NCBI RefSeq assembly: GCF_900109855.1
Contig: NZ_FOBO01000003.1
Span: forward strand, 186,001 to 250,000
Direction: 5' to 3'
DNA: 64,000 nt
Source of the DNA: Roseovarius tolerans
Lineage (GTDB): Bacteria > Pseudomonadota > Alphaproteobacteria > Rhodobacterales > Rhodobacteraceae
Both the position numbers and the translations under genes were made by a program. Shown here one piece after another: positions 17,262 to 26,459 of this stretch. Under the pieces are notes generated by a model. That model did no database searches. It saw only the letters and a program-made list of their open reading frames with translations, and had not been told where the DNA came from. Positions within the stretch are counted from its first letter, which is position 1, and each line of letters starts with the position of its first letter.

Positions 17262-18359
17262 ATGTTCGACACAATGACACTGACCAAGACCGCCGGGGCG
17301 TTTTGCGGGGCCCTGCTGATTTTCATGTTGGGCAACTGGGCGGCCGAGTCGATCTATTCCATGGGCGGCGGGCACGGTGAGGACCACGCGCAGGGTTATG
17401 TGATCGACACCGGCGAGGATGAAGCCGCCGAAGAGGTGGCTGACGAAGCCCCGGACATGGCTGCGATCTTTGCCTCTGCGGATGCCTCCAAGGGCGAGCG
17501 CGTGTTCAACAAGTGCAAGGCCTGCCACGTGCTTGAGGATGGCGCGAACGGTGTCGGCCCGCATCTTTATGACGTGGTCGGTCGTGACGTTGGTGCCGTG
17601 GATGGCTTCGGCTATTCCGGCGCGCTGAGCGAGGCGGCGGATGTGTGGACCGCCGAAGAACTTTATGCCTTCCTCGAGAATCCTGCAGGCTATGCACCGG
17701 GCACCAGCATGGGCTTTGCCGGTCTGGGCAAGTCCGAGGATCGTGCCAACGTGATCGCTTACCTTGATCAAGCCGATGGCGAGACGGATATCGCAATCGA
17801 GGCCGCAGCCGAGGCGCCGACAGAAGAGGCCGCCAGCGAAGAGGCACCAGCCGAGGAAGCTGCGACCGAAGAGGAAGCGCCTGCGGAGGAAACTGCTACC
17901 GAAGAGGAAGCACCTGCGGAGCAAGCTGCTACCGAAGAGGAAGCACCTGCAGGGGAAGCAGCGGCCGAGGAAGCGCCTGCCGAAGAGGCCGCAACTGAGG
18001 CGACCGAGAGCGCGGATGCAGGCGGGTCTGAATTTGCCGCCATGGTTGCCTCCGCCGATGCGGGCAACGGCGAGCGTCTCTATCGTCGCTGCCAAGCCTG
18101 CCACAAGCTCGAGGATGGCGCGAATGGCGTCGGGCCGCATCTCTACGGCATCGTGGGCCGCGACATCGCCGGGGTCGACGGGTTCAACTATTCCGACGCG
18201 CTTTCGGGGGTCGGTGGGGCTTGGACGCTTGACCAACTCAGCGCCTGGATCGAGAACCCGCGCGACTTCGCACCGGGCAACCGGATGGGCTTTGCCGGGC
18301 TCAAGGACGAGCAGGACCGCGCCGACCTGATGGCCTATCTGCAGACCATCGGGAACTGA
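17262..18359 (+). CDS. Membrane-anchored cytochrome c with two tandem heme domains (cytochrome cy-like)
   Basis: Electron carrier of 365 residues facing the periplasm. An uncleaved N-terminal anchor (GAFCGALLIFMLGNW, about 12-27) is followed by an acidic stretch, a class I cytochrome domain (CKACH 85-89, axial Met150), an Ala/Glu/Pro linker (about 178-255) and a second, very similar domain (CQACH 277-281, axial Met342). Both domains share LEDGANGVGPHLY. Known cytochrome cy proteins have one anchor, one linker and one heme domain, so this looks like an internal duplication. Likely role: tethered electron transfer from the bc1 complex to terminal oxidases. It diverges from pheA. Confidence 0.88.
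   Translation: MFDTMTLTKTAGAFCGALLIFMLGNWAAESIYSMGGGHGEDHAQGYVIDTGEDEAAEEVADEAPDMAAIFASADASKGERVFNKCKACHVLEDGANGVGPHLYDVVGRDVGAVDGFGYSGALSEAADVWTAEELYAFLENPAGYAPGTSMGFAGLGKSEDRANVIAYLDQADGETDIAIEAAAEAPTEEAASEEAPAEEAATEEEAPAEETATEEEAPAEQAATEEEAPAGEAAAEEAPAEEAATEATESADAGGSEFAAMVASADAGNGERLYRRCQACHKLEDGANGVGPHLYGIVGRDIAGVDGFNYSDALSGVGGAWTLDQLSAWIENPRDFAPGNRMGFAGLKDEQDRADLMAYLQTIGN
17853..17951 (+). repeat. Three 33-bp tandem repeats in the cytochrome linker
   Basis: Codons 198-230 encode three 11-residue units: EEAATEEEAPA, EETATEEEAPA and EQAATEEEAPA. The DNA copies are nearly identical, so the linker can lengthen or shorten by replication slippage without breaking the frame. More degenerate Ala/Glu/Pro units flank them on both sides. 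Confidence 0.85.
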
Positions 18360-18382
18360 GCCGGACACAATACCGTGAGAAT

Positions 18383-18413
18383 GGCCGCTACCCGATCAGG
18401 GGGCGGCCTTTTT
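18383..18413 (+). terminator. Terminator after the dual cytochrome gene
   Basis: GGCCGC (18383-18388) pairs with GCGGCC (18403-18408), with an inner CCC/GGG, followed by TTTTTC. Confidence 0.75.
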
Positions 18414-18519
18414 CATGGGGGCGGATCATCGGCGCTTGAACAAGCTGCCCCCCCTCCTTAGCTTGCCTGCAAAGGATCAAGCGCCAGATAGAAAATAGGT
18501 GCGACAGCAGGAGGATGAC

Positions 18520-20460
18520 ATGACCGGACAGCAAGCCCCGGCCAAGGCCCCGAGTTTCGACATTTTCGCGATCTGGCGCGGGGTGGTCCTGTTCACGGGA
18601 CTGTGTATCGCGGCGCTGATGGCGCAAGTGGCCATGGCGGATGAGCATGAAAAGGTCATCACCTCGCATGGCTATTCGTTCTTCGGCGATCTGAAATATC
18701 CCGCCGATTACGAGCATTTCGACTACGTGAACCCGGACGCGCCCAAGGGCGGTGAAATCTCGCTCTATGCCCCCGGCACGTTCGATTCGATGAACCCCTA
18801 TTCGCGCAAGGGGCGCGCCGGGCGGCTGTCGTGGATGGTTTATGAGAGCCTCTTGGGCGGGTCCGAGGCCACTGGAGAGCCGCTGCCTGGGGACCGCTAT
18901 AACGAAAGCTACGGGCTGTTGGCGGAACGCCTCGAATATGACGAGGGCAAGACCTGGGTGATCTTCCACATGCGCCCCGAGGCGCGCTTTGCCGACGGCA
19001 CGCCGGTCACCGCGCAGGATGTCGTGTTCTCGCACAACCTCTTTCTGGAGCAGGGGCTGCGCTCTTATGCTGAAGCGGTCAAGCGCCGGGTGCTGAGCGC
19101 CGAGGCGCTGGATGATCACCGGGTGAAGTTCACCTTTGCCGAGGGCATCTCGCGCCGCTCATTGATTGATCAGGTCGGTGGAACGCCGGTCTTTCCGCGC
19201 AAATGGTATGAGGAAACCGGCGCGCGGCTCGATGAGCCCCGGCTTGAGGCGGCACCGGGCTCTGGCCCCTATCAGGTCAAAAGCTCCGAGGTGAACCGCA
19301 ATATCGTCTATGAGCGCAACCCCGATTACTGGGGCTGGCATCTGCCGATCAACAAGGGGCGGCATAATTTCGACCGTATCCGGATCGAGTATTTCGCCGA
19401 TGACAATGCCGCCTTTGAGGCGTTCAAGGCGGGGATCTACACGTTCCGCCCTGAGGGCAATTCCAAGACTTGGGCGACGGGATATGACTTTCCTGCGGCC
19501 AATCAGGGCCATGTGGTGAAAGAGGAACTGCCCGACGGCTTGCCGCCGACACCGTCGGGCTTTGTCTTCAACCTCGGGCGAGAGGTGTTGCAGGACAAGC
19601 GGGTGCGCCGCGCGATTGCGCTCGGCTTCAATTTCGAGTGGACCAACCAATCGCTGCAATATGGCCTGTTCAAACAGCGCCATTCCTTTGTACAGGACAC
19701 GCCCTTGCAGGCCGAGGGCGTGCCGGACGGTGCGGAGCTTGAGCTGCTGAAATCACTTGGCGATCTGGCGCCGCCGGAGATGCTGACCGAGCCTGCCGTG
19801 ATGGCGCACGAGTCCAATGGCGACCGGCTGAATGACCGGCGCAACCTGCGGCGTGCGATGAAACTGCTGGACGAGGCGGGCTGGGCCGTGGGTGACGATG
19901 GCAAGCGGCGCAATGCGGATGGCGAGTTGCTGAGCATCGAGATCCCGATTTCGGCGTCTGGTTCGGCCACCATGTCGGCGGTGGTCGAAAGTTTCGTGTC
20001 GAACCTGCAACTGATGGGCATCGACGCACGCTTCGACAAGATCGACGCCGCGCAATACACCGCCCGCGAGCGGGATCGCGATTACGATCTGATCTTTGAC
20101 AGCTACGTGGCGTTTCTCGAGGCGGGCACCGGCCTGCATCAGCGCTATGGCAGTCAGGAAGCCGCGTTCAGCCTGTTCAACCCGGCGGGGCTGGCGAGCC
20201 CGATGGTCGATGCGATCATCGACCGTGCACTCGAGTCGGGCAGCAAGGAAGAGCAAGACGTCGCGCTGACAGCTTTGGACCGGGCGCTGCGGCATGAGTT
20301 CTTCATGATCCCGACCTGGTATCTCGACAAAAGCTGGGTCGCCTATTGGGACATGTATGACTATCCCGAACCGCTGCCTGCCTATGCCACCGGCGTGCTC
20401 GATTTCTGGTGGTATGACGCCGAAAAGGCGCAGGCGCTGAAAGACGCGGGCGCACTTTGA
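18520..20460 (+). CDS. yejA: Peptide-type ABC transporter substrate-binding protein
   Basis: Periplasmic binding protein of about 646 residues, SBP family 5, YejA type. ATG 18520 is preferred over ATG 18499 because AGGAGG lies just before it. An N-terminal hydrophobic segment (VVLFTGLCIAALMAQVAMA) acts as signal peptide or anchor. Family features include EHFDYVNPDAPKGG near the start of the mature protein and the GSGPYQV motif in the middle. It starts the yejABEF operon, which in enterobacteria imports oligopeptide-like compounds including microcin C. The natural substrate here is unknown. Confidence 0.9.
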   Translation: MTGQQAPAKAPSFDIFAIWRGVVLFTGLCIAALMAQVAMADEHEKVITSHGYSFFGDLKYPADYEHFDYVNPDAPKGGEISLYAPGTFDSMNPYSRKGRAGRLSWMVYESLLGGSEATGEPLPGDRYNESYGLLAERLEYDEGKTWVIFHMRPEARFADGTPVTAQDVVFSHNLFLEQGLRSYAEAVKRRVLSAEALDDHRVKFTFAEGISRRSLIDQVGGTPVFPRKWYEETGARLDEPRLEAAPGSGPYQVKSSEVNRNIVYERNPDYWGWHLPINKGRHNFDRIRIEYFADDNAAFEAFKAGIYTFRPEGNSKTWATGYDFPAANQGHVVKEELPDGLPPTPSGFVFNLGREVLQDKRVRRAIALGFNFEWTNQSLQYGLFKQRHSFVQDTPLQAEGVPDGAELELLKSLGDLAPPEMLTEPAVMAHESNGDRLNDRRNLRRAMKLLDEAGWAVGDDGKRRNADGELLSIEIPISASGSATMSAVVESFVSNLQLMGIDARFDKIDAAQYTARERDRDYDLIFDSYVAFLEAGTGLHQRYGSQEAAFSLFNPAGLASPMVDAIIDRALESGSKEEQDVALTALDRALRHEFFMIPTWYLDKSWVAYWDMYDYPEPLPAYATGVLDFWWYDAEKAQALKDAGAL

Positions 20461-20478
20461 TCCAGGAGATCCACTGAG

Positions 20479-21573
20479 ATGGGGGCCTATATCCTGCGGC
20501 GGCTGTTGCTGATCGTGCCAACGCTCTTTGGCATCATGGTCATCAACTTTGCGCTGGTGCAATTCGTGCCGGGTGGCCCGGTCGAGCAGATGATCGCCAA
20601 CATGCAGGGGCAGGGCAATGTGTTCGAGAGTTTCTCGGGCTCGGGTTCCGACACCGGGCAGGATATGGTGGGGGCTGCGGGCGGTAATGAGCAATATGTC
20701 GGCGCGCGCGGGCTGCCGCCGGAACTGATCGCGGAACTAGAGGAACAATTCGGCCTCGACAAGCCGCCGCTGGAGCGGTTCGTCAACATGATGTGGAACT
20801 ATATGCGCTTCGATTTCGGCGAGAGCTATTTCCGCAAGATCGACGTGCTGGATCTGGTGCTGGAGAAAATGCCTGTCTCGATCACGCTTGGCCTGTGGTC
20901 CACGGTGATTGCCTATCTGGTCTCGATCCCGCTCGGCATTCGCAAGGCGGTGCAGGACGGATCGAAGTTCGATACTTGGACCAGCGGGCTGATCATCGTG
21001 GCCTATGCGATCCCGGCGTTTCTCTTTGCCATCATGCTGCTGGTTCTCTTCGCGGGGGGGAGTTACTTTCAGATCTTCCCGCTGCGCGGCCTCACCTCGG
21101 ACAATTTCGAGCAGTTGAGCCTGTTTGGTAAAATCGGCGATTACCTCTGGCACATCGCCCTGCCGGTCATCGCCTCGACCATCTCGGCCTTTGCCACGCT
21201 GACGCTGCTGACCAAGAACAGCTTTCTAGACGAGATCAAGAAGCATTACGTGATGACCGCGCGGGCCAAGGGGCTGGGCGAGGGGCGGGTGCTCTACGGC
21301 CATGTCTTCCGCAACGCCATGCTGATCGTGATCGCGGGCTTTCCGGCGGTGTTCATCGGGGTGTTCTTCGGCGGCTCTGTCCTGATCGAGACGATTTTCA
21401 GCCTCGACGGTCTGGGGCGGCTCGGGTTCGAGGCTGCCGTTGGCCGAGATTACCCGGTGATGTTCGGCACGCTCTTCCTGTTCGGTCTCATTGGCCTCGT
21501 GGTCGGTATCCTGTCGGATCTGATGTATGTACTGGTCGATCCGCGAATTGATTTCGAGAAGCGGGAGGGCTGA
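20479..21573 (+). CDS. yejB: Peptide-type ABC transporter permease YejB
   Basis: Inner-membrane permease, 364 residues, about six helices. It begins with the dipeptide-permease signature [20 protein letters not shown]. An 80-residue loop between the first two helices carries the Gly/Ser/Gln-rich stretch typical of YejB ([18 protein letters not shown]). The EAA-like coupling motif is seen in [20 protein letters not shown]. It begins 18 bp after yejA and forms a heterodimer with YejE. Confidence 0.93.
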   Translation: MGAYILRRLLLIVPTLFGIMVINFALVQFVPGGPVEQMIANMQGQGNVFESFSGSGSDTGQDMVGAAGGNEQYVGARGLPPELIAELEEQFGLDKPPLERFVNMMWNYMRFDFGESYFRKIDVLDLVLEKMPVSITLGLWSTVIAYLVSIPLGIRKAVQDGSKFDTWTSGLIIVAYAIPAFLFAIMLLVLFAGGSYFQIFPLRGLTSDNFEQLSLFGKIGDYLWHIALPVIASTISAFATLTLLTKNSFLDEIKKHYVMTARAKGLGEGRVLYGHVFRNAMLIVIAGFPAVFIGVFFGGSVLIETIFSLDGLGRLGFEAAVGRDYPVMFGTLFLFGLIGLVVGILSDLMYVLVDPRIDFEKREG

Positions 21574-21577
21574 GCGC

Positions 21578-22687
21578 GTGATCCGCCTGTCCCCTCTCAA
21601 TCAACGCCGGTGGCGCAATTTCCGGCGCAACGGGCGGGCGTTCTGGTCGCTGATCCTGTTTTCGGTGATCTTCACCGTCACGCTCTTTGCCGAGTTCGTG
21701 GCAAATGACAAGCCGATCCTCGTGCAGTATCGCGGCGATTTCTACGCGCCGATTTTCCGGTTCTACCCGGAGACGGCCTTTGGTGGCGATTTCCAGACCG
21801 AGGCGATTTATCGTGACCCCGAGGTGCAATGCCTGATCGCCTCCGGTGGGCTCGATATCTGTTTCGACGACCCCGAAGGCGTGATCGCGGATGCCGAGGA
21901 CGGGGTGGTCGAGGGCGAGGAGATCATGGCAGGCTGGGCGATCTGGCCGCCGATCCCATATAGCTATGACACCACCGTTGACCGGCCCGGTGCTGCCCCC
22001 CTGCCGCCCAATGAGCAGAACTGGCTGGGCACCGATGACACCAAGCGCGACGTGCTGGCGCGTGTGATCTACGGGTTTCGTCTGTCGGTGATGTTCACGT
22101 TGATCGTGACGCTGCTGTCGTCGGTGATCGGGGTTTTCGCAGGCGCGGTGCAGGGCTATTTCGGCGGGCGGACAGACCTGATCTTTCAGCGGATCATCGA
22201 GATCTGGGCCTCGACCCCGCAGCTATACGTGATCATCATTCTCTTCGCGATCCTGCCGCGAAGTTTCTGGCTGTTGGTGGTGATCACCGTGCTGTTTGGC
22301 TGGATGGCATTGGTGGGCGTGGTGCGGGCCGAGTTCCTGCGTGCGCGCAACCTCGAATACGTGCGGGCGGCCAAGGCGCTTGGCGTCAGCAACATTACCA
22401 TCATGTTCCGCCACATGCTTCCCAATGCGATGGTGGCGACGCTCACCATGCTGCCGTTTGTGATCACCGGGACGATCTCGCTGTTGGCGGGGCTGGATTT
22501 CCTCGGCTTCGGATTGCCGTCCTCTTCGCCCTCGCTGGGGGAGTTGACGCTACAGGCCAAGCAGAACCTGCAGGCACCGTGGCTTGCCTTCACTGCGTTT
22601 TTTGCCTTTGCCATCATGCTGTCGCTGCTGGTGTTCATCTTCGAGGGCGTGCGCGATGCGTTCGATCCCAGAAAGACGTTTGAATGA
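21578..22687 (+). CDS. yejE: Peptide-type ABC transporter permease YejE
   Basis: Second permease subunit, about 369 residues. GTG 21578 is preferred as the start: GGGAGGGC lies 8 bp upstream, it sits 4 bp after the yejB stop, and the protein then begins RLSPLNQRRWRNFRRNGRA as in other YejE proteins. The open frame that extends further upstream only overlaps yejB. A long periplasmic loop (about 35-150) follows helix one; the EAA motif is YVRAAKALGVSNITIMFRH. The stop overlaps the ATG of yejF (ATGA). Confidence 0.92.
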   Translation: MIRLSPLNQRRWRNFRRNGRAFWSLILFSVIFTVTLFAEFVANDKPILVQYRGDFYAPIFRFYPETAFGGDFQTEAIYRDPEVQCLIASGGLDICFDDPEGVIADAEDGVVEGEEIMAGWAIWPPIPYSYDTTVDRPGAAPLPPNEQNWLGTDDTKRDVLARVIYGFRLSVMFTLIVTLLSSVIGVFAGAVQGYFGGRTDLIFQRIIEIWASTPQLYVIIILFAILPRSFWLLVVITVLFGWMALVGVVRAEFLRARNLEYVRAAKALGVSNITIMFRHMLPNAMVATLTMLPFVITGTISLLAGLDFLGFGLPSSSPSLGELTLQAKQNLQAPWLAFTAFFAFAIMLSLLVFIFEGVRDAFDPRKTFE

Positions 22688-24288
22688 GTGTGCTGACGGT
22701 CAGTGATCTGCGGGTGAGTTTCCGGCAGGACGGGCAATTGATCCCGGCGGTCAAGGGCGTGTCGTTCAGCGTCGACCGGGGCGAGACGGTGGCGCTGGTG
22801 GGCGAGTCTGGCTCGGGCAAATCGGTCACCGCGCTCTCGACCGTGTCGCTGTTGGGGGCCTCCGCGGAGGTGGCGGGCAGCGTCACCTATGCGGGGCAAG
22901 AGATGATCGGCGCCGATGACAAGCGCTTGCGGCAGGTGCGCGGCAACGATATCAGCTTTATCTTTCAGGAGCCGATGACCTCGCTCAACCCGCTCCACAC
23001 GTTGGAAAAGCAGCTGCGCGAAAGCCTGGAGTTGCATCAGGCACTGACCGGCGATGCCGCGCAGGCACGGATCGTGGAGTTGCTGGAGCGGGTCGGCATC
23101 CGCGGCGCGGCAAGCCGTCTGGGGGCCTATCCGCATCAGCTTTCGGGCGGGCAGCGGCAGCGGGTGATGATCGCCATGGCACTGGCGAACAAGCCCGACA
23201 TCCTGATCGCGGATGAGCCGACCACGGCGCTTGACGTGACCATTCAGGCGCAGATTCTGGAGTTGCTGGCCAATCTCAAGCGCGACGAGGGCATGGGGCT
23301 GCTCTTCATCACCCATGATCTGGGGATCGTGCGGCGCATCGCCGACAAGGTCTGCGTGATGAAGGATGGCGAGATCGTCGAGGCGGGGACGGTGGAGGAG
23401 GTCTTTGCCGCGCCGAAACATGACTATACGCGCAAACTGCTGGGGGCGCAGGCAGTGGGCAAGCCCGCGCCGGTGCCCGAAGGGGCCGAGGTGGTGGCGG
23501 AGACGCAGGATTTGCGCGTGTGGTTCCCCATTCAGAAGGGGTTTCTCAAACGCACCGTCGGCCATGTGAAGGCCGTGAACTCGGCGACGCTCAAGGTGCG
23601 GGCGGGCGAGACGCTTGGCGTCGTGGGCGAGAGCGGCTCGGGCAAGACGACGCTGGCGCTTGCCATCATGCGGCTGATTGCGTCGCAGGGGCAGATCAGC
23701 TTTGTTGGTGAGGATGTGCACGGCTGGTCCACGCGAGACCTGCGCAAGCGCCGGTCGCAGATGCAGATCGTTTTTCAGGATCCGTTCGGCAGCCTTAGCC
23801 CGCGCATGACCGCCGCGCAGATCATCGCCGAGGGGCTGGGTGTGCATGGCAATCCGGGCGGACGGCCGCAGCGCGACCTGGTCGCCGAGGTGATGGAGGA
23901 GGTGGGTCTCAACCCCGCCACGATGGACCGGTATCCGCATGAGTTTTCCGGCGGGCAGCGGCAGCGCATCGCGATCGCCCGCGCCATGATCCTGCGGCCC
24001 AAGCTGGTGGTGCTGGACGAGCCGACAAGTGCCTTGGACATGACGGTGCAGGTGCAGATCGTCGACCTGTTGCGCGATTTGCAGGTGAAATACGGACTGG
24101 CCTATCTCTTTATCTCTCATGACCTGCACGTGGTACGCGCCATGAGTCACCGGGTGCTGGTGATGAAGGATGGCGATGTGGTGGAGGCGGGTGAGGCCGA
24201 GTCGATCTTTACCGCGCCACGGACCGAGTACGCGCGCACGCTGCTGGCCGCGTCGATGGAGGGTAAGGCCGAGGCCGAGGCCGGCTAG
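22684..24288 (+). CDS. yejF: Fused dual-ATPase subunit of the Yej importer
   Basis: Cytoplasmic ATPase of 534 residues formed from two oligopeptide-type ABC domains in one chain. Domain one: Walker A GESGSGKS, signature LSGGQRQRV, Walker [12 protein letters not shown]. Domain two: [28 protein letters not shown]. Each is followed by its H-loop (ITHDLG; ISHDLH). It completes yejABEF. Its TAG stop shares the CTAG at 24285-24288 with the stop of hemN on the other strand. Confidence 0.93.
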   Translation: MSVLTVSDLRVSFRQDGQLIPAVKGVSFSVDRGETVALVGESGSGKSVTALSTVSLLGASAEVAGSVTYAGQEMIGADDKRLRQVRGNDISFIFQEPMTSLNPLHTLEKQLRESLELHQALTGDAAQARIVELLERVGIRGAASRLGAYPHQLSGGQRQRVMIAMALANKPDILIADEPTTALDVTIQAQILELLANLKRDEGMGLLFITHDLGIVRRIADKVCVMKDGEIVEAGTVEEVFAAPKHDYTRKLLGAQAVGKPAPVPEGAEVVAETQDLRVWFPIQKGFLKRTVGHVKAVNSATLKVRAGETLGVVGESGSGKTTLALAIMRLIASQGQISFVGEDVHGWSTRDLRKRRSQMQIVFQDPFGSLSPRMTAAQIIAEGLGVHGNPGGRPQRDLVAEVMEEVGLNPATMDRYPHEFSGGQRQRIAIARAMILRPKLVVLDEPTSALDMTVQVQIVDLLRDLQVKYGLAYLFISHDLHVVRAMSHRVLVMKDGDVVEAGEAESIFTAPRTEYARTLLAASMEGKAEAEAG

Positions 24289-25640
24289 ATTGCCGAACTG
24301 TGACCTTGTTGGTTCATCTCATAGGTGTCGAATTGCCGGGCGATCATGCGGGTCAGGGGGCGGGCCTCTTGCGGGATGAAAAGACCGCTGTCATCAAGCT
24401 TCAAGTGTCCGGCATAGGCGCGCGCCACCTTCGAGAGCATGTCGTGCAGCGCCGCGTTTGAGATGTCGAATTCGTGGGTGATCTCGGCGGCGTCGATGCG
24501 GAATTCGCACATCAACTGTTCGATCAGCCGCGACCGCAGCCTGTCCTCGTCCGAGAACACGTGCCCCCGCGCGGTCGAGAAACGCCCTTCGCGGATGGCC
24601 CCGGTATGGGCCCCCGTGGCAGGGGCGTTCTGCGCGTAGCCTTGCGGAAAGCGCGAGATTGAAGAGGCCCCGAGCCCGATCAGAACCTCGGAGGTGTCGT
24701 CGGTATAGCCCTGGAAATTGCGGCGCAAGCGTCCGGCCTTTTGTGCCACGCTCAGACCGTCATCCTTGGTCGCGAAATGGTCGATGCCGATCTCGTCATA
24801 GCCATCCCAGAGAAACAGCCGACGGGCCGTTTCAAAGAGGGCGAGCCGTTCCTGCGGCGTGGGCAGGGCATCCGAGGGGATCATCTGCTGGCGCTTGGCC
24901 ATCCAGGGCACATGGGCATAACCATAGAGCGCGACCCGATCCGGGTTGAGCGACAGGAGTTTCTGCACACTCTCGGTGATCCGCGCCTTGGTCTGGTGCG
25001 GCAGGCCATAGAGGATATCGGCATTCAGGCTGGCCACGCCACGCGCGCGGATTTCCTCGGCGGCCCAACGGGTGATGTCATAGCCTTGCAGGCGGCCGAT
25101 GCTTTTCTGGATCTCCTCGTCGAAATCCTGCACACCGATCGAGGCACGGTTCATGCCCGCCGCGGCAAGCGCGTCGAGACGCGCACCGTCGATCTCATTG
25201 GGGTCGATCTCGACCGAGAACTCGGTGGTGTCGGTGAAGGGGGCGATATCGCGAATAGCTCCGGCCAACTCGCCCATCATGCCGGGTGACAGGAGCGTGG
25301 GCGTGCCGCCGCCCCAATGCAGCCGCGACAGGCGCACGTTCCTGGGTAGATGCGCGCCAAGCATGGCGATCTCGGTTTTTAGGGTTTCGAGATAGGCCTG
25401 CACCGGTTTGTCGCTCTGGGTGCCCTGGGTGCGGCAGGCGCAGAACCAGCACAGCCGTCGGCAGAACGGCACATGTACGTAGAGAGATATCTCTGCGCCC
25501 TCTGGTATGGCCTTGATCCAACTGCTAAAATGGCCGGATTCCACAACGCGGTTGAAGTGGGGCGCGGTTGGGTAGCTGGTGTAGCGTGGCACTTTGGCGT
25601 CAAAAAGACCCAGTTTGCCTAGTTGAGTTTGCGTATCCAT
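24285..25640 (-). CDS. hemN: Oxygen-independent coproporphyrinogen III oxidase
   Basis: Radical-SAM enzyme that decarboxylates coproporphyrinogen III to protoporphyrinogen IX when oxygen is low. 451 residues, the usual HemN length. The iron-sulfur motif is CRRLCWFC (Cys60, 64, 67) with the extra Cys69 of true HemN; the N-terminal KVPRYTSYPTAPHF is also HemN-specific and argues against HemW. Other features are GGGTPTLL and the EIDPNEI strand. It is divergent from fnrL with an FNR box in the gap, so anaerobic activation by FnrL is expected. Confidence 0.95.
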   Translation of the reverse strand: MDTQTQLGKLGLFDAKVPRYTSYPTAPHFNRVVESGHFSSWIKAIPEGAEISLYVHVPFCRRLCWFCACRTQGTQSDKPVQAYLETLKTEIAMLGAHLPRNVRLSRLHWGGGTPTLLSPGMMGELAGAIRDIAPFTDTTEFSVEIDPNEIDGARLDALAAAGMNRASIGVQDFDEEIQKSIGRLQGYDITRWAAEEIRARGVASLNADILYGLPHQTKARITESVQKLLSLNPDRVALYGYAHVPWMAKRQQMIPSDALPTPQERLALFETARRLFLWDGYDEIGIDHFATKDDGLSVAQKAGRLRRNFQGYTDDTSEVLIGLGASSISRFPQGYAQNAPATGAHTGAIREGRFSTARGHVFSDEDRLRSRLIEQLMCEFRIDAAEITHEFDISNAALHDMLSKVARAYAGHLKLDDSGLFIPQEARPLTRMIARQFDTYEMNQQGHSSAI

Positions 25641-25675
25641 GTGCCTAGAATTAAGCGTGACCCTGGGTTGAAGCC

Positions 25676-25689
25676 TTGACCCAGATCAA
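25676..25689. promoter_or_regulatory. FNR box between hemN and fnrL
   Basis: TTGAC-CCAG-ATCAA matches the consensus TTGAT-N4-ATCAA at 9 of 10 positions. It lies about 35 bp from the hemN start and 24 bp before the fnrL start, so it may activate hemN and repress or autoregulate fnrL. Confidence 0.85.
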
Positions 25690-25712
25690 AATACGAAAAA
25701 AGTGACCCCTGA

Positions 25713-26459
25713 ATGCTGAAAGAATCCGCCCCCACTGCGCCGCATGAATGTGCGGATTGTCCGATCCGCCACCGCGCGGTCTGCGCGCGGTGTGAATCGG
25801 ACGAGTTGGAGCTGCTTGATCAGATCAAGTATTACCGCAGCTTCGAGGCCGGACAGACGTTGATCTGGTCCGGCGATCCGATGGATTTCGTGGGCTCGGT
25901 CGTCACCGGCATCGCGTCGCTGACCCAGACCATGGAGGATGGTCGCACGCAGATGGTTGGCCTGCTGTTGCCGAGTGATTTCGTGGGTCGCCCGGGTCGC
26001 GACAGCGCGGCCTATGACGTTGTGGCGACAACCAATATCGTGATGTGCTGTTTTCGCAAGAAGCCCTTTGAAGAGATGATGGTGCGCACGCCGCATATCG
26101 CGCAGCGCCTACTGGAAATGACGCTGGATGAACTGGATGCGGCGCGCGAGTGGATGCTGGTGCTGGGGCGCAAGACCGCACGGGAAAAGATCGCCTCGCT
26201 TATCGCGATCATCGCGCGGCGCGATGCGGCGCTGAACATGGCGGGTATGCGGGGGCCTTTGACGGTCGATCTGCCGCTGACGCGTGAGGCGATGGCCGAC
26301 TACCTCGGGTTGACGCTGGAAACCGTCAGCCGTCAGGTCTCGGCGCTCAAGAAGGACGGGGTGATCGGGCTTGAAGGCAAGCGCCGCGTGACGATCGCTG
26401 ATTTCAACCGGCTGCTGGACGAAGCGGGCGATGACAGCGATGGCGGGATGCTTGCTTGA
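25713..26459 (+). CDS. fnrL: FNR-type oxygen-sensing transcription regulator FnrL
   Basis: Master regulator of the switch to low oxygen. 248 residues with a CRP-like sensor domain and a C-terminal helix-turn-helix. The 4Fe-4S ligands fit the FnrL spacing: Cys13, Cys16 and Cys24 in ECADCPIRHRAVC, and Cys112/113 in the MCCFRK stretch. The recognition helix LETVSRQVSALK has the Glu-Ser-Arg set that reads TTGAT half-sites. Its expected targets in this window have matching boxes: hemN, ccoN, the stress gene and ccoG. A phzF-like gene overlaps its 3' end. Confidence 0.95.
   Translation: MLKESAPTAPHECADCPIRHRAVCARCESDELELLDQIKYYRSFEAGQTLIWSGDPMDFVGSVVTGIASLTQTMEDGRTQMVGLLLPSDFVGRPGRDSAAYDVVATTNIVMCCFRKKPFEEMMVRTPHIAQRLLEMTLDELDAAREWMLVLGRKTAREKIASLIAIIARRDAALNMAGMRGPLTVDLPLTREAMADYLGLTLETVSRQVSALKKDGVIGLEGKRRVTIADFNRLLDEAGDDSDGGMLA

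Noticed and set aside
17853..17951. Regular 33-bp repeats as a possible CRISPR array
   Set aside because: Repeats are contiguous without spacers, in frame and inside a clear cytochrome linker.
24285..25640. HemW (heme chaperone) as identity of the radical-SAM gene
   Set aside because: The fourth cysteine, 451-residue length and N-terminal PRYTSYPTAPHF block fit HemN; HemW is shorter and lacks these.
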